64,000 bases of DNA, from the NCBI GenBank assembly GCA_038380435.1, contig JAWZYU010000683.1, forward strand, positions 1-64,000, read 5' to 3'. The notes beneath the pieces are model-generated. The model was given only the letters and a program-made list of their open reading frames with translations. It was not told where the DNA came from and did not search any database. Shown piece by piece: positions 31,976 through 44,464 of the stretch (its first letter is position 1; the number at the start of each line of letters is the position of its first letter). The position numbers and the translations under genes are program-made. The stretch comes from Ryuthela nishihirai (lineage: Eukaryota > Arthropoda > Arachnida > Araneae > Heptathelidae).

Positions 31976-32520
31976 CATTGAGATGCAAAATATAAAAATA
32001 TCCATAACAGCAGCATAATTTTAACGAATTTCTGTTTTACAGACTACACAGGGATTAACTGCTTAGTCGAGGAGTCATTTCACATCCTAAACATTTAACC
32101 TCTGATTATTTTATTTCCCAATCCAAAGAAGCTTAACGTGTTACAGAAAAGAGTGAAAATATCTTCCAAAATATAATAAAGAAATAAAAAAAACACACAC
32201 CCTCCAGCAGCTGCTTGCAACAGCGATCTGAGAGGAGCCTGTCAGTTTCTCCGCCATAGTCGAAGGTCTGCGAGGGTGGTGACCCCTTTGATTACTTTAA
32301 TACGCCATATAGAAGATACGCGTTTGGTTGGGTTGTTTTATCTCCGACAGGTAGTTATTTGCACACAAGGGTCTAAATGGCGACGTCATAAAGAACCAGA
32401 GGGATCAGTTTAGGTTGCGGGAAGGTGACCGAATGGAACAGCTGTTATGAGACAGATGGTAACCTCCCATCCAACGTTTTATTTAATCTGCATAGGGTAT
32501 GATACATACAGAATTTCTAC
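31976..32520 (+). repeat. Repeat N, copy 3, left part
   Basis: Matches 5763-6234, with its SINE-A tail (32198-32285) and SINE-B tail (32330-32470). It keeps about 50 more bases of that SINE-B ('ggtaacctcccatccaacgt'), a stretch that also occurs inverted at 302-371. Confidence 0.75.
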
Positions 32521-32598
32521 ACTCGTTTCTTGTGGTTTTCACCAGTTTTTATTTTAACAATATTACGTTTTACGACAATATTAGTTTTTACGACATTT

Positions 32599-32734
32599 TG
32601 GGAGGCTACCATCTGTGTCCCAACAGTTGTTGCAGTGGGTTCCCCTCCCCCAACCTTCTCTGAGCATTCGGTGTCCATGTGTCATGGTCATTTAGCCCAT
32701 GGTGTTGCAAAAAAGTGCCGGTCAGAGATAAAAC
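32599..32734 (+). mobile_element. SINE-B tail fragment
   Basis: From 'gggaggctaccatctgtgtc' to 'gtcagagataaaac'. Confidence 0.8.
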
Positions 32735-32773
32735 ATTTTTTTCAGAATTAAATTCAAATGGGGTTTCAATTCA

Positions 32774-32916
32774 GCCTGTCAGTTTATATGCCATAGTAGA
32801 TGGTCTGAGACAATGGCGCCCTCAGCAGAAAAACGACACAAAATAGCCATGCCGTACCCGGGACTCGAACCCAGGTCTCTTAGATCAGTAGCGAAGCGCG
32901 CTAACCACTCAACTTA
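32774..32916 (-). mobile_element. SINE-A, tail-truncated
   Basis: Starts within the hairpin 'cagcctgtcagtttatatg' and keeps the head. Followed by about 85 bp of repeat L sequence. Confidence 0.8.
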
Positions 32917-33004
32917 AAAAAAATAAATCCTTAATAAACAATAGGAATAATCTAATTCAATGCAACCAATTCTGTTTCTGATAGGTTCCCGAGAAAACCG
33001 TGTA

Positions 33005-33285
33005 AAAAAATACCTCAGCAGAAAAACGACCCATAAGTCCATGCCTTACCCGGGACTCGAACCCAGGTCCCTTAGACGTGAAAACAGAATACAAATGAGT
33101 TGTTTCTAAACAAGTCATATCAAAATCTTGAAGTCTTTATTTCATTTTTATTAATTTTAAGATATCTAATTTTATTAACTTTAGAAGTTTTCAAATTAAA
33201 ACCGACCGGTTTGGTTTTAAAGAAAATAAATATATAAAGAATTCTTAAATTTTTTTGGTTTTTTTTTTATATTTGTCGTGTTTGT
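33005..33285 (+). repeat. Repeat N, copy 3, right part
   Basis: Matches 6365-6640, starting inside the SINE-A head region (33012-33079) and ending in 'accggtttggttttaaag' plus a T-rich stretch. Confidence 0.75.
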
Positions 33286-33624
33286 TAAGTCAGTCGGTAG
33301 CGCCCCGGGCTCATAATCTGTAGTTCGCAGGTTCGAGTCCCAGCTGGGTCAGCGTTGAGATTTATCTCCGCAAAATTCCCCGCCCTGCTCACGGTCAGTA
33401 GGGGACACCGATGGGCTTGGAAAGGCCGCCGTCCGTCGGATGGGGCGTTAAGCCTTGGCCCCGTGTGTGGGAGAGCCATACCCTGTGCACGTTGAAGAAC
33501 ACGCTGGATGGCCTTGGCGGGAGATTACCATATGTCCCCCAACCTTCTCTGAGACTTCGGGGTCCATGTGATGTGGCCATTTAGCCAATGGTGTGCCAAA
33601 AAGTGCCGCTCAGAGGTAAAACAA
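33286..33624 (+). mobile_element. SINE-B with internal deletion
   Basis: Head has 'ctcataatctg' (Met-like anticodon). About 45 bp around 'caacagctgttccagtgggt' is missing. Confidence 0.85.
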
Positions 33625-33837
33625 TTTTTTCCGAATTAAATTCAAATGGTTTTTTTTTAAAAAGGCGCCGTGTGAACCGTGTTACATCAAAATAAATCGT
33701 GTAAATAGGGAAATTAAATTTCTTTTCTGATCTGTGTTAAATCAAAAACGTGTAAAAAATATATATACTTGATTGAGATTCAAATTTGTCACTCATTAAC
33801 CTAAACTGATTGCATTGTTGCTACCGTAAGTAAGCAC

Positions 33838-34757
33838 CTCAGCAGAAAAGCAACATCAATGCCTTACCCTAGGTTGGAACCCAGGTCTCTTAGATCAGTA
33901 GCCAAGCGCGCTAAGCACTCAACTTAAAAAAAAATAATAAATCTTTTTTAATAAATAATAGGAATAATCTAATTCAATGCACCCAATTCTGTTTCTTATA
34001 GGTTCCCGAGAAAACCGTGTAAAAAAATAAAGCTTTAAAAAAAAATACAGTGCATATGAAAAAATTGATATGAAAATGTTTAAATCTCCTAAAATTATTG
34101 CTGCCTGCCTGTGAATACGGGTTAATAATAAAGTAGGCAAAACACCGAGATGACGTCACCAGTACTCTTTCGTTGTGTTGCCAGCAGATTTGGTATATTA
34201 CAATCACGTTGAAGTTTCAAAAATGCTATTCTTAATCGTAATAATGTTGCTATTTGAGGTATATTTTTATGTTATGCTTCGATCAACTCAGGTACGTAAG
34301 ATGCATTTTTATTTTTCTACAGAGAAAAAAATGGTTATATAAAGTTTCGGAGAGGTATAGACGAAACATTGTGAAGCCGTAGTAAAAGTTGGAAGTTGCA
34401 TAGTTTGAGTTTTGCATTGCAAGCTTTTTTGAGTTGTTCCACTGGATGTTTTTTCTCACCCTCGTACGATCCACGGAAGAAGTAACCATTCTTTTGTTTG
34501 ATATATTTTGGGTGAGATTTTAGTGATGTACTGCGATGTGGTAGGGCTTTACGTAGGCAGCAACCATTTATACGTTTACGAACCGTTAAAGCTTTGGAAA
34601 TTCCGGTTTTTGAAAAGTCGTTTTCGGTAAAAACTTTGGTATTTGCGAGCAATCTGAAGATTGATATTATTGTTTTGGCGCAGAAATGTAAATTAACAGT
34701 TAGGTGCACGTCGTGATGTAATAAGATAGAAAATTAGGAATGGATTTGCATCGAATG
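33838..34757 (+). repeat. Repeat L, copy 4 (partial)
   Basis: Begins in the embedded SINE-A head (33838-33925, minus), then matches repeat L to 'aggaatggatttgcatcg'. More diverged than copies 1-3; the small conserved frame is broken by a 3-4 bp loss at 'ttctacagag'. Confidence 0.8.
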
Positions 34758-34842
34758 GTATCTGGGTCTTCTACGTCCTTGTGACCTAACTATTTAACGA
34801 TGGTGTGGAAGAAAGTGCCGCTCAGAGGTGAAACAACCCAAC
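34758..34842 (+). mobile_element. SINE-B tail fragment
   Basis: Last about 85 bp, ending 'cagaggtgaaacaaccca'. Confidence 0.75.
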
Positions 34843-36327
34843 TGACAGCTTGTTTCGAAATTCAAAACTCGAATTTTAATTGCATTTCGGAAAACCTCGA
34901 GAAGGATCGTCTAGTATGATGTAACGTTGAATTAATACTCTAAGACCTGAATTAATCTACTAATTACGAAACCTCTCAATATTTCAAAATAAATTATTGA
35001 CAATGAATAATCTAAATGAAAATTCTAAATATAAAAAAAAAAATTAAAAGTCAGTGTAATATCCAATCTTCAGACTTTGTATTATTTCATAATCAACTAC
35101 TTTCTATTCAGAATCCTGTTGAAAATATTTTATATCTCACAGTTTGAATGCTAAATCGTTGACTTAACCTACTGCCTTTTCATAAATACGTGCGATGGGA
35201 CGTTAAGCCAAGGCGATTAAACTTCCGTCTTCACGTTTTTTTTTTTATAAACTTCCGCCTTCGGTAAAAGTGATATCCACTCTTTGCTTCATTAAAATTT
35301 AATCCCCCCCCTTGCGCGATCTTCACAAGTTTATTCCCGTTTCCTATTTGAATTATAAACTCTGATAATTACCTCACTTTGACTAAGCATTCGCTATATA
35401 AGGTCTGTTATCGCAATATATGGATTTCAAATAAGGTATACGTTTGAAAATACCAAATCTATTTTTTATACCCCGCAACCGCTTCTTATTGTTCTTCTCG
35501 TCGCCGGAAATACGAGAATATCCAACAATTATATCCATAAAGCTATTTCGATAACCGGAAGTGCACGATATTGTTTCGTCAAAGTAGCAACGTATATGTA
35601 GTATTATTGAAAATATGAGCATATTTTAGGTGTAAAATGCAGTTGATATGATAGAGATTTCTTATAAGATTCGAATTTCATGATATGTAGATCTGATGTG
35701 AATTATTTCCTGTATTAGACGGGGAAATTATTAATCAAGTCTAGATATTTGGTGAGAAAAATTTTCCATGTTGGAATAATGTTAAAATCTGAAAATGTAA
35801 AGTGACAGTTTAGCAGAAAAAAAGCGGAAATTATCGTAAGTTCTGAGTTATGTAGCTCACTTGAATATAGTTTATTGTTGATTCTTATTTCAATTTCCTT
35901 TGCTGTTAAGAGGTTTAAAAATAATTCAATCTGTGTAATTTATAGAGTTTTGCTTAGAGCTGTGTTTTTTAAATTTCTAATTGAGGTTTAGAGAAAAACT
36001 TTTTAAGAATAGCAGGATTGGTTTCTTTTTTTTTAAGTATGATGCTGTACTTTCTTTCTTTAGTTTTTCCTCTCGGTATGTTGTGTGTATATATATAGGG
36101 TATTTGATATTTCTAGTGTTCAGGTGTATTTGGTGGCAATGTTGGAGTTAATATGATTTTGTCTGATGAATAGTGTACAGTGGTGTATTCTAAAGAATTC
36201 GAGAAAAGGGTTTTAATTTAGTCGATAGTAATATGTTTTAAAGTTTTTCGTTATGTTGAAAGTGTTGTGATATTTATGTAAATTGAGAAGAATTTCAGTG
36301 GGTTGTTAGCGGGGTGGAAATGGGGGG
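34843..36327. other. Unassigned DNA
   Basis: No repeat match within the window and no coding frame above 80 codons. Confidence 0.5.
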
Positions 36328-39300
36328 ACCTTTCAAAAGAAATACTCTCTTGTGGAAGTGAACGGAAGGGGAGGGCTGCCAGATTAGTGTGGCCTACTGA
36401 TCTGGACAACTATGGCTACTTTTCTTATTTTTCCACCCTACTGAGGAGTGGTCAACCACACAGGGTCCGGGTGCTGACCATATACCCACTGGACTGGACA
36501 GATATATGGCTCTGAGCTTGATTATCGATCCTGGTTTTGCTGCACTGGTGGGCTTCTGTGGAGGGATAATCTTCCGCTGTGTTTTCTGTTTGTTTGTGGG
36601 TTGACAGCCCCAAGTGAATAGATTCACAGGATATGTTTATCAGCTGGTGGATAATCCTGAGCAGAAGTCATCGCAGCCACCTGAACTCTTTGCTTCTATT
36701 GGCATCGTCAGATTCTACATTGCAGGAAGTCTTCCAGTGTAGATGGCTTCAGCCTTTAGTGGTGGAGGAACGGGTCTTTGCCCCATGTCTCCGATTAGGG
36801 GGCTGTTTGATATTGTTGCCATTCCCTCTCTCAATAAACATAGTTTCTTTAAACATCCCACTAACCATTTTCTCTCCATAGGTAGTTGGAATGTGAGGAC
36901 TCTGCACAGAGCTTACTCTCTTAATGTCCTCACACAAGAATTCCACCATTATAATTTAGATATTCTCGGCTTGCAAGAGACCAAATGGATAGATAAAGGT
37001 CAGATTCATAAAAAAAAAACTTTAAATTTCTCTTGTCAGGGAGGGACGACAATAAGCATCACCGAGGCGTTGGTCTGCTTCTCAGCAGACACGCTAGTGA
37101 TGCTCTTCTAGGGTATGAGTGCATTAATGAAAGGTTTCTTACAGCAAAATTTCAGACAAGCGTTAAAGACTTCAATGTTATCTGCTGTTATGCCCCCACT
37201 GAGGATGCCGATGAGGATGAGAAGGATAGGTTTTATGGACAACTTTAGGATATTTTGAATTCTGTCAAGAAAGGAGATATTACCCTTGTTCTTGGTGACT
37301 TCAATGCCAAAGGTGGTACTGACTGTTACCTTTGGGGAGGAGTAATAGGCCCTTTTGGTATTGGTAGCTGCAATGGGTAGCGTCTCCTGTACGTAAGTAA
37401 ACTCAATGGATTCAGAATAACTAACACTTACTACAAACACCGCTACATATATAAGTACATATGGGTTTCACCTGATGGGCTGCATAAGAATATGATTGAT
37501 TATATATTAATTAACAGCAAATGGGCTAGTTCTGTTTGGAATACCAGGTCATATAGGGGAGCTGAAATTGGATCTGACCTTTATCTTGTTAAAAGTGTCT
37601 TGCAACTTAAACTTAAAAAATGTTGTGCTAGGGTTAAAAAATTTACTTTTAATACTGAAGCTCTGAAAGACCCAGTTATAGCCCAAGCTTACCATGATAG
37701 GTTAGTTAGTCATTATGAGAGTCATGGTTTGCTTACTACTGAAGTTGAGGAAGAATGGGATAATTTTAAACAGGCTTTTTTGGACAATAACAGTACTCTT
37801 TTAGAAAAAAAGGAGCAGAGGAGACATAATTATTTAAGTGATAAGGCACTTGAGCTTATTTCAGAAAGAAGGAACTGCAGGAATGTCGTTAATCAATACC
37901 CTACTAGTCCTAATAGAAAGCATTACAGAGAACTTAATAAACGTGTAAAAGATCAGTTAGCTGCTGATAAGAATCTTTGATTTGATGTTTTGGCTGACAA
38001 AGCCAAGGAAGCAGTTAGACAACAGAACAGCAGAGAGCTGTACCATATAGTTAATGTTTTATGTGGTAGAAACCAGACAGGAATACAAGGATTGAAGGAT
38101 AAACAAGGTAAGGTTATAGAAGGTGATGATTGTGTCATGGTTGGTGGGCTGAGCATTTCAGTGATGTTCTAAACAATGAGGTTAGTTCTATTCCCATTGT
38201 TTGCAATGATGATAGATGCATTGATGCCTTTAATGTTGGCCCTATAAGACAATCTGAAGTTATTTTGGATGTTTCTAAACTTAAAGTTCAGAAATCCCTA
38301 GGGGTAGACGAAATTACTACAGAAATGCTCACAACTGGGAATGTTTCGGTTACCACTTGGATGAGTGAAAATATGAAAATCTTTTATGATAAAGGCATGG
38401 TTCCTAAGGATTTTACCAGAGCTATTGTTATCCCTATTTTCAAGAAAGGTGATCGCAGTTCTTGTGATAACTATAGGGGTATGAGCCTACTCTCTGTTCC
38501 ATGTAAAGTTCTTTTCATGATTGTGCTTAATAGAATTAAGAATCTGATTGACAGTCAATTGCGTGATGAGCAATGTGGATTCAGAAAGAGGTAAGGGAGG
38601 GGTGGATAATCACTTATTTTCACTTACGCAGATTCTTGAGAAATGTTTAGAGTTTCAGAAACCTTTCATTACTAGCTTTGTTGATTTACAAAAGACCTTC
38701 GACTCTGTTGATCGTCATAATTTATGGTTGATCATGAGATCATATGGTATACCAGAGAAGTTAGTTAACATAATGAAAGCTCTCTATAATAACACAGTCA
38801 TGTGTGAGAGTTGGTAAGGCTTGTAGCAATTGGTTTAGCATTACTTCCGGTGTTCGGCAAGGGTGCATTTTGTCTCCTTTTCTCTGTAGCTTGGTTATTG
38901 ATTATGTTATGCGAAATTCACTTCAAGGGAAAGATTTTGGCCTTAAATGGACTGGAGATACGAAAATTTCTGATTTATGTTATACTGATGATTTAGCCCT
39001 TTTGGCAAATGATGTTGATGAGATGAATTCTTTCATTCGAGCTGTTCATTAAACTGGTAGTAGAGTAGGTTTGTTTATAAACAGAGAGAAAACTAAAGTG
39101 ATGAATATTGGTGAGCCAGGCTCTCATTCAGTTAATCTGAATGGTTGCAGTCTTGAGCAAGTGTCACCGTTTAATTATCTTGGGAGCTATGTAACAGATA
39201 ATGGTGAAGTGCGGCATGAGATTAACAGACGAATAGGGATTGCTGCCGGGTCTTTTAAGAACCTTTGGAAAGTGTGGAGAAATAGGCGTATACACCTAAA

Positions 39301-39600
39301 AACTAAAATTAGACTGTATAACAGTTTGGTTCTTTCTAGGGTTAGTTATGGTAGTGAAACTTGGACATTTTGTAAACAAGATAACAGGAAACTAGATGCT
39401 TTTGATTCCAGATGCTTACGCAGTATCTTGGGTATTAGGTGGTTCAACTTTGTAACTAATGATCAGGTTAGGCAAAGGAGTTTGCAACCTCCTTTAAGCA
39501 GCATATTTTGCAGAGAGAGACTCCCTTGGTTTCGCCATGTTGTCCGTATGAATAATTATAGATTGGCGAATAATAATTGATATAATTTGAGTTTTTTATT
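36328..39600 (+). mobile_element. RTE-like LINE, degraded
   Basis: The 5' UTR start is set where homology with 56441 begins ('acctttcaaaagaaatactc'). It has a single endonuclease-reverse transcriptase frame, then a very short 3' UTR ending in T/A-rich sequence. Confidence 0.75.
36743..39580 (+). pseudogene. RTE-like endonuclease-reverse transcriptase
   Basis: Endonuclease: 'SWNVRTLHRAYSLNVLTQEF' (about 36885), 'LDILGLQETKW' (36956), 'ICCYAPTEDAD' (37180), 'LVLGDFNAKGG' (37285) and 'MIDYILINSKW' (37492). Reverse transcriptase: 'KSLGVDEITTEML' (38293), 'IPIFKKGDRSSCDNYRG' (38430), 'VDLQKTFDSVDR' (38680), 'GVRQGCILSPFLC' (38850) and 'YTDDLALLA' (38980), with Thr in place of the usual Ala. The end shows the RTE-type 'FNYLGSYV' and 'LWKVWRNRRIHLKTKIRLYN'. 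Broken by frameshifts near 37090, 38150, 38590 and 38815 and stops at 37246, 37378, 37978 and 39050. The start codon is uncertain. Confidence 0.85.
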
Positions 39601-39734
39601 TTATTTTTTTTTTTAATTTTTTGGAACTTTGCGTACCGGGAACACATTACAGTGTAATAAGTAACCATTGGCAAGGTCTATGCGATTAAAAAATACAAAC
39701 GGACTGTATTCCCTATGCCCTTCTCTAAACCACC

Positions 39735-41660
39735 ATTCTGCTGTTCGAAAAAAATATCAGGTGAATCAAGTTTAATAATATTCTTAAAGTGTTTGTGGTT
39801 CGTTTATAAATTCTTTCAGGTAAATAACTTTCTAAAAAAAATAAAAAATAAATAAATACCACCTCAAGCAGCTGCTTGCCACAGAGGTCTGACAGGAGCC
39901 TATCAGTTTATATGCCACAGTAGAAGGTCTGAGAGGATGGCAGGACCTCAGCAGAAAAACGACACAAACATCCATGCCTAATCCGGGGCTCGAACCCAGG
40001 TCCCTTAGATCAGTAGCCAAGCGTGCTAACCACTCGGCCATGGGACGGCATAATAACTTTCTAGTCAATAATTAATTTACAGTAGAGGTAATCTAATTTT
40101 CCTATTTTTAGCATGAGAGTTATGAAATTTCAACCGAGAGCTACCATACAGCACATTAATCTGATTATGGGATATAAATTTTATAGTTAAACGCTATTTG
40201 TCGCTGTCGACCACAAACGACCCCTTTCATTTCGGCTCGGATTTTGTAAAGCTCGCTCAGTAGAACTAATGGTTGTCCGAGGAAAAAAAATTCTTTGCTT
40301 AATTTTTGATTTCTTCATTTCCCTATTCGTCACAGTATGCGTAGAAATATTTGTATATGGTAAATGATCAAACGGCAGTATTTTTATGTACATGCTTTCA
40401 GATGTATTTGCCCATTATCGTGGACGAAGTTTGAAACCAACGTCTGATATTCGCAACAGATATATCGAGCTGATAGGGTGATGTAACGAGCCCAAGAAAT
40501 GTCAACGTGGCGATAAATATATAATTTACCCACTATACGGAAACGCATTGCTCAGACCTAAGAAGAAGGTAATGTACAGTACAGCGAAACGTGTAATAGA
40601 AGCCTTAGATTAAACCACAGGGTTGTCCTTTGTGAACACAGGAAAAAGCGTTCTTTACCCCTAAGGACAAAGTTGCCTATGACATAAGTAAGAGATTCAC
40701 ACCTAGCCTCGATCTAGGAATTTCTCGTTGGGCACCATAGGGAAATGCGTTTTGTGAAAGCCATCTAGTTACCGCCTGTCTGGACAGCCTTCAACAAAAA
40801 GAGCGAAAATAAATATGCCTAAATAAGCAATTCCTTTCATTGGTTTAAGATAAGTTAAAGTTAATTTATTTTAATAACATTCAAAATAATTTACTTATTA
40901 AGATTTTATTTAAATGTTTCCGAATATTATAAAAATATTTACCAAAATTAAAAAAAGGAAATAGCTACCAGTTAATATTTTAGGATTAGAAATTCTTTTC
41001 GATTTATACATACTTTGGTTTTGAAAGATCTTATAGAAATTATGGTGGCAACACTTGGACATACGATAGATGACGTCATGTCCTTGTTTTCGCGATAGGA
41101 TTTCTAATTCTAATTTACCTGCTGAAATAATAATTCCAGTTTCTCACTGGCATACCACTGAAGATTATTGTTAACCATTCCAGTTTCCGCAACCATTTAA
41201 ATACTAAAACAATATTTTTTAAAACCTATATTTAAAAAAATATTTGATTATGAACTTTAATTTATCATCAGTGACATTTTTCCATTAAATGCATATTTTA
41301 GAGCTTCCAAGTAACGTTTCTCACTGGTATAACAAGGAAATTTTGTTGCCGTTCGGTAGGGTACCTGAAAAGCATAGGAAATGAATAATGTCCGTATGAC
41401 GAGCCAAAATAAAGTGGTAGACACCGTCAAATAGCGGTTAACTATCAATTTTATATCCCATAATCAGAATAATGGGCTGCATACTATTTGTTGGTTCGAA
41501 ATCGATCGAAATTTCATAGCTCTTAGGCTAAAAACTGTAGAATTGGATTACCTATACTCTTAACTAATTATTCACTACAAAGTTACTTACCTGAAGGAAA
41601 ATATAAAAGAACCACAAACACTTCACGAATATTATTTAACTTGATTCAGCTGATACTTTT
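39735..41660. repeat. Repeat Q, left block of a large inverted repeat
   Basis: 39735-40210 is the reverse complement of 41400-41660 ('agtgtttgtggttc', 'gattatgggatataaa'), except for the SINE-A inserted in the left arm. 40245-41130 is the reverse complement of 43190-43720; the left arm has about 370 bp (40400-40770) that the right lacks. The inner ends carry 'gtggcaacac', 15-20 bases, then 'gatgacgtcat' and 'tgttttcgcgat'. No coding content. Confidence 0.75.
39835..40051 (-). mobile_element. SINE-A, full copy with 12-bp TSD
   Basis: Flanked by 'aataactttcta' at 39823-39834 and 40052-40063. The inverted paralogue near 41590 has the uninterrupted site. Head complete, 'cggccatgggacggc'. Confidence 0.9.
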
Positions 41661-42090
41661 CGAGCTGCAGAGTTGTGGGTTACAGAAGGACAGGCCGACG
41701 CTATTTATTAACCGCTCGGGCCTTGCCTATGGCTGCTTCTTATACTCAAATCTGTTCGCGATAGGCAAAGCTCTGATAACTACAAACCCTCAAAATAGGA
41801 TGACTTCTTCGCCATATTTTAATAGGTAACGCGGCAAATGGAACAGCGAGAAAAGCGTTGGACGTTTTCAATAATAGGCGAATGACATCTGAGAGTGACG
41901 ATTGAGGATGTATTGTTTGCACAGTCCGGAGGAAGTGACATTTACATTGTTTCGTATTCCCAACAGAGGGATTTGTTTCCTCTTCCGCACTTACATTTTT
42001 CGGTATCTTCTATGTCAAATTTACTAAAAATTACCTAGTACCTCTTTCAAAAGTTTTTCGGATTCACCGTGAGTATCTTAAATTTTCGGT
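41661..42090. other. Unassigned DNA
   Basis: Nothing recognised. Confidence 0.5.
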
Positions 42091-42960
42091 GAAGAAAGAC
42101 AATGAACATCACCAAGGCGTGAGACGCTAGTGATGCTCTTCTAGGATATTAATGAAAGGTTGTTTACAGGAAAATTACAGACAAGCGTTTAGGACTTCAA
42201 TCTTATCTACTGTTATGCCACCACTGTGAATTCCGATGACGATGAGAAAATAGGTTTTACAGACAACTTCAAGGTATTTCGAATTCTGTGAAGAAATGAG
42301 ATGTTACCCTTGTTCTACGTGACGTCAATGCCAATGTTAAACTCAATTGCTTCAGAATAACTAACACTTATTACAAAGACCGCGAAATACATAAGTACAC
42401 GTGGGTTTCATCTCATGGGCTGCATATGCATAAGAACGTTATAGATTATATATTGATTAACAGCAAATGGACTACTTCTGTTAGAAAGAACAGGTCATAT
42501 TCGGAAGCTGAAATTGGATCTGACCATTATCTTGTTAAAAGCGTTTTGCGTTTTAAACTTAAGAAGTGTTGTGTTAAGGTTAAAAAATTTACCTTTAATT
42601 ATGAAGCTGTGAAAGACCTAATTAGAGTACATCTTATCATGATAGGTTACTTACTCATTATGACAGTCGTGCTTTGCTTGCTACTTAAGTTCAGGAAAAA
42701 TGTGACCACTTAAAATACTTTTTTGGAAACTAAAAGTACTCTGTTACGTAAAATGAAGCAGAGGACGCATAATTATCCGAGTGACAAGGCACTTGAGTTT
42801 ATTTTAGAAAGAAAGAACTACAGGAATGTCCTGAATCAATATTAATCCTAATAGAAAACATTATAGAGCGCTTAATAAACGTGTAAAGGATCAGTTGGCT
42901 CCTGATAATAATCTTTGGCTGACAGAGCCGCAGAAGCAGTTGGACAGCACAGAGCTCTAG
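42091..42960 (+). pseudogene. RTE-like LINE fragment
   Basis: Matches 37046-38044 of the larger copy, from the second half of the endonuclease to the linker before the reverse transcriptase, with internal deletions. 'VIDYILINSKW' at 42438 and 'AEIGSDHYLVKSVL' at 42510 are the best parts. The SDHYLV here keeps the catalytic His that reads Leu (SDLYLV) in the larger copy. Confidence 0.85.
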
Positions 42961-43189
42961 CAGGCAATTCTGCGAAACAAATAACTTGTAAAGTAATTAC
43001 AAAGGCCTAAAGGTAAAATTTTACACTGCACCGACGAAACTATCTATTCTCCTACCGAAATTTCAAATGTGTCATCAATAATTATTATTTACCACAGTGA
43101 TAAGAAATTCAGCTACAGATTGTATGACTTCCTGAGAATAAAAACTATAACGTGTGAATATAAATTAAAAGTTAAATTACTAGAAGAAT

Positions 43190-43720
43190 ACAGCGGTTAA
43201 ATAAGGATTACAAACGATATCGCGAAAACACGGACGTGACGTCATCAGTGGAATGTCTAGTGTTGCCACTATAATTTTTATAATATATTTCAGAAACTAA
43301 GTGTATAAATCCAAAAGAATTTCTAATCATGAAATATTAACTGGTAGTTATTTCGTTTTTTAATTTTGGTAAATATTTTTATAATAATCGGAAACATTTA
43401 AATAAAATCTTAATAAGTAAATTATTTTGAATGTTATTAAAATAAATTAAATTACCTTTAACATATCTTACACCAATGGAAGGAATTGCTTGTTTAGGGA
43501 TATTTATTTTCGCTCTTTTTGTTGAAGGCTATCCAGACAGGCGGTAATGGGTCAAACAGATGTGAAAGCCTGTACATAAAAAAAACTGCCGTTTGATCAT
43601 TTACGATATAGAAATATTTCTACGCATACTGTAACGACAAATACCAAAATGAACAAATCAAAAATTAAGCAAAGATTTTTTTTTCCTCGGACAACTATTA
43701 GTTCTACTGACCGATAAGCT
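43190..43720 (-). repeat. Repeat Q, right arm
   Basis: Reverse complement of 40245-41130; see that entry. Confidence 0.75.
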
Positions 43721-44302
43721 TGGAAAGGCCGCCATCCGTTGGATGGGATCTTAGGCGTGTCGTCGTGTGCGGGAAAGCCATACCCTGTGTACGTTAAAGA
43801 ACACGATGGATGGCCTTGACGGGAGGCTACGATCTGTCTCACAACAGCTGTTCCAGTGGGTCCCCTCCCCCAACCTTCTCTGAGCCTTCGGGGTCCATGT
43901 GACCTGGCCATTTAGCCCATGGTGTGTAAGAAAGTGCCGCTCAGAGGTAAAATAACTCAACGTTAAAGAACACGCTAGATGGTCTTGACGGGAGGCTATC
44001 ATCTGTCTCACAACAGCTGTTTAGCCTCCCGCAAATTTCTCTGAGCCTTCGGGGTTCGTGTGACCTGGCCATTTGGCCCATGGTGTGTAAGAAAGTGCCG
44101 CTCAGAGGTAAAACAACTGAACGTTAAAGAACACGCTGGATGGTCTTGACGGGAGGCTACCATCTGTCTGACAACAGCTGTTCCAGTAGGTCCCCTCCTC
44201 CAACCTTCTCAGCCTTCGGGGTCCATGTGGCATGGCCATTTAGCCCATGGTTTGCGAAAAAGTACCATACCCTGTTTACGTTAAAGAACACGCTGGGTGG
44301 CC
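43721..44302 (+). repeat. SINE-B with tandem tail repeats
   Basis: Head-truncated SINE-B to 43960, then two tail units beginning 'cgttaaagaacacgct' at 43961 and 44121 (160-bp period) and a further partial start at 44263. The junction 'aaacaactgaacgttaaaga' matches the one in the 6.8-7.6 kb array. Confidence 0.85.
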
Positions 44303-44305
44303 ACC

Positions 44306-44464
44306 CAACGAGTTTTCATGTGACATGGAACTTGTTCCAATCGGGCCGCAAATTTCTAACATTTAACATAAAGTGGGCCGCATGTAGAATGAGAAATAAA
44401 CTTTTTTTTTTTTTGGGGGGGGGGGGGGGGGCTTTTATTTCCTGCATAGGTGAACCATGAGTTA
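44306..44464 (+). repeat. Dispersed segment shared with 29.3 kb; G-run
   Basis: Matches 29271-29400 and ends in T-run plus an 18-G run (about 44414-44431). Confidence 0.6.
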
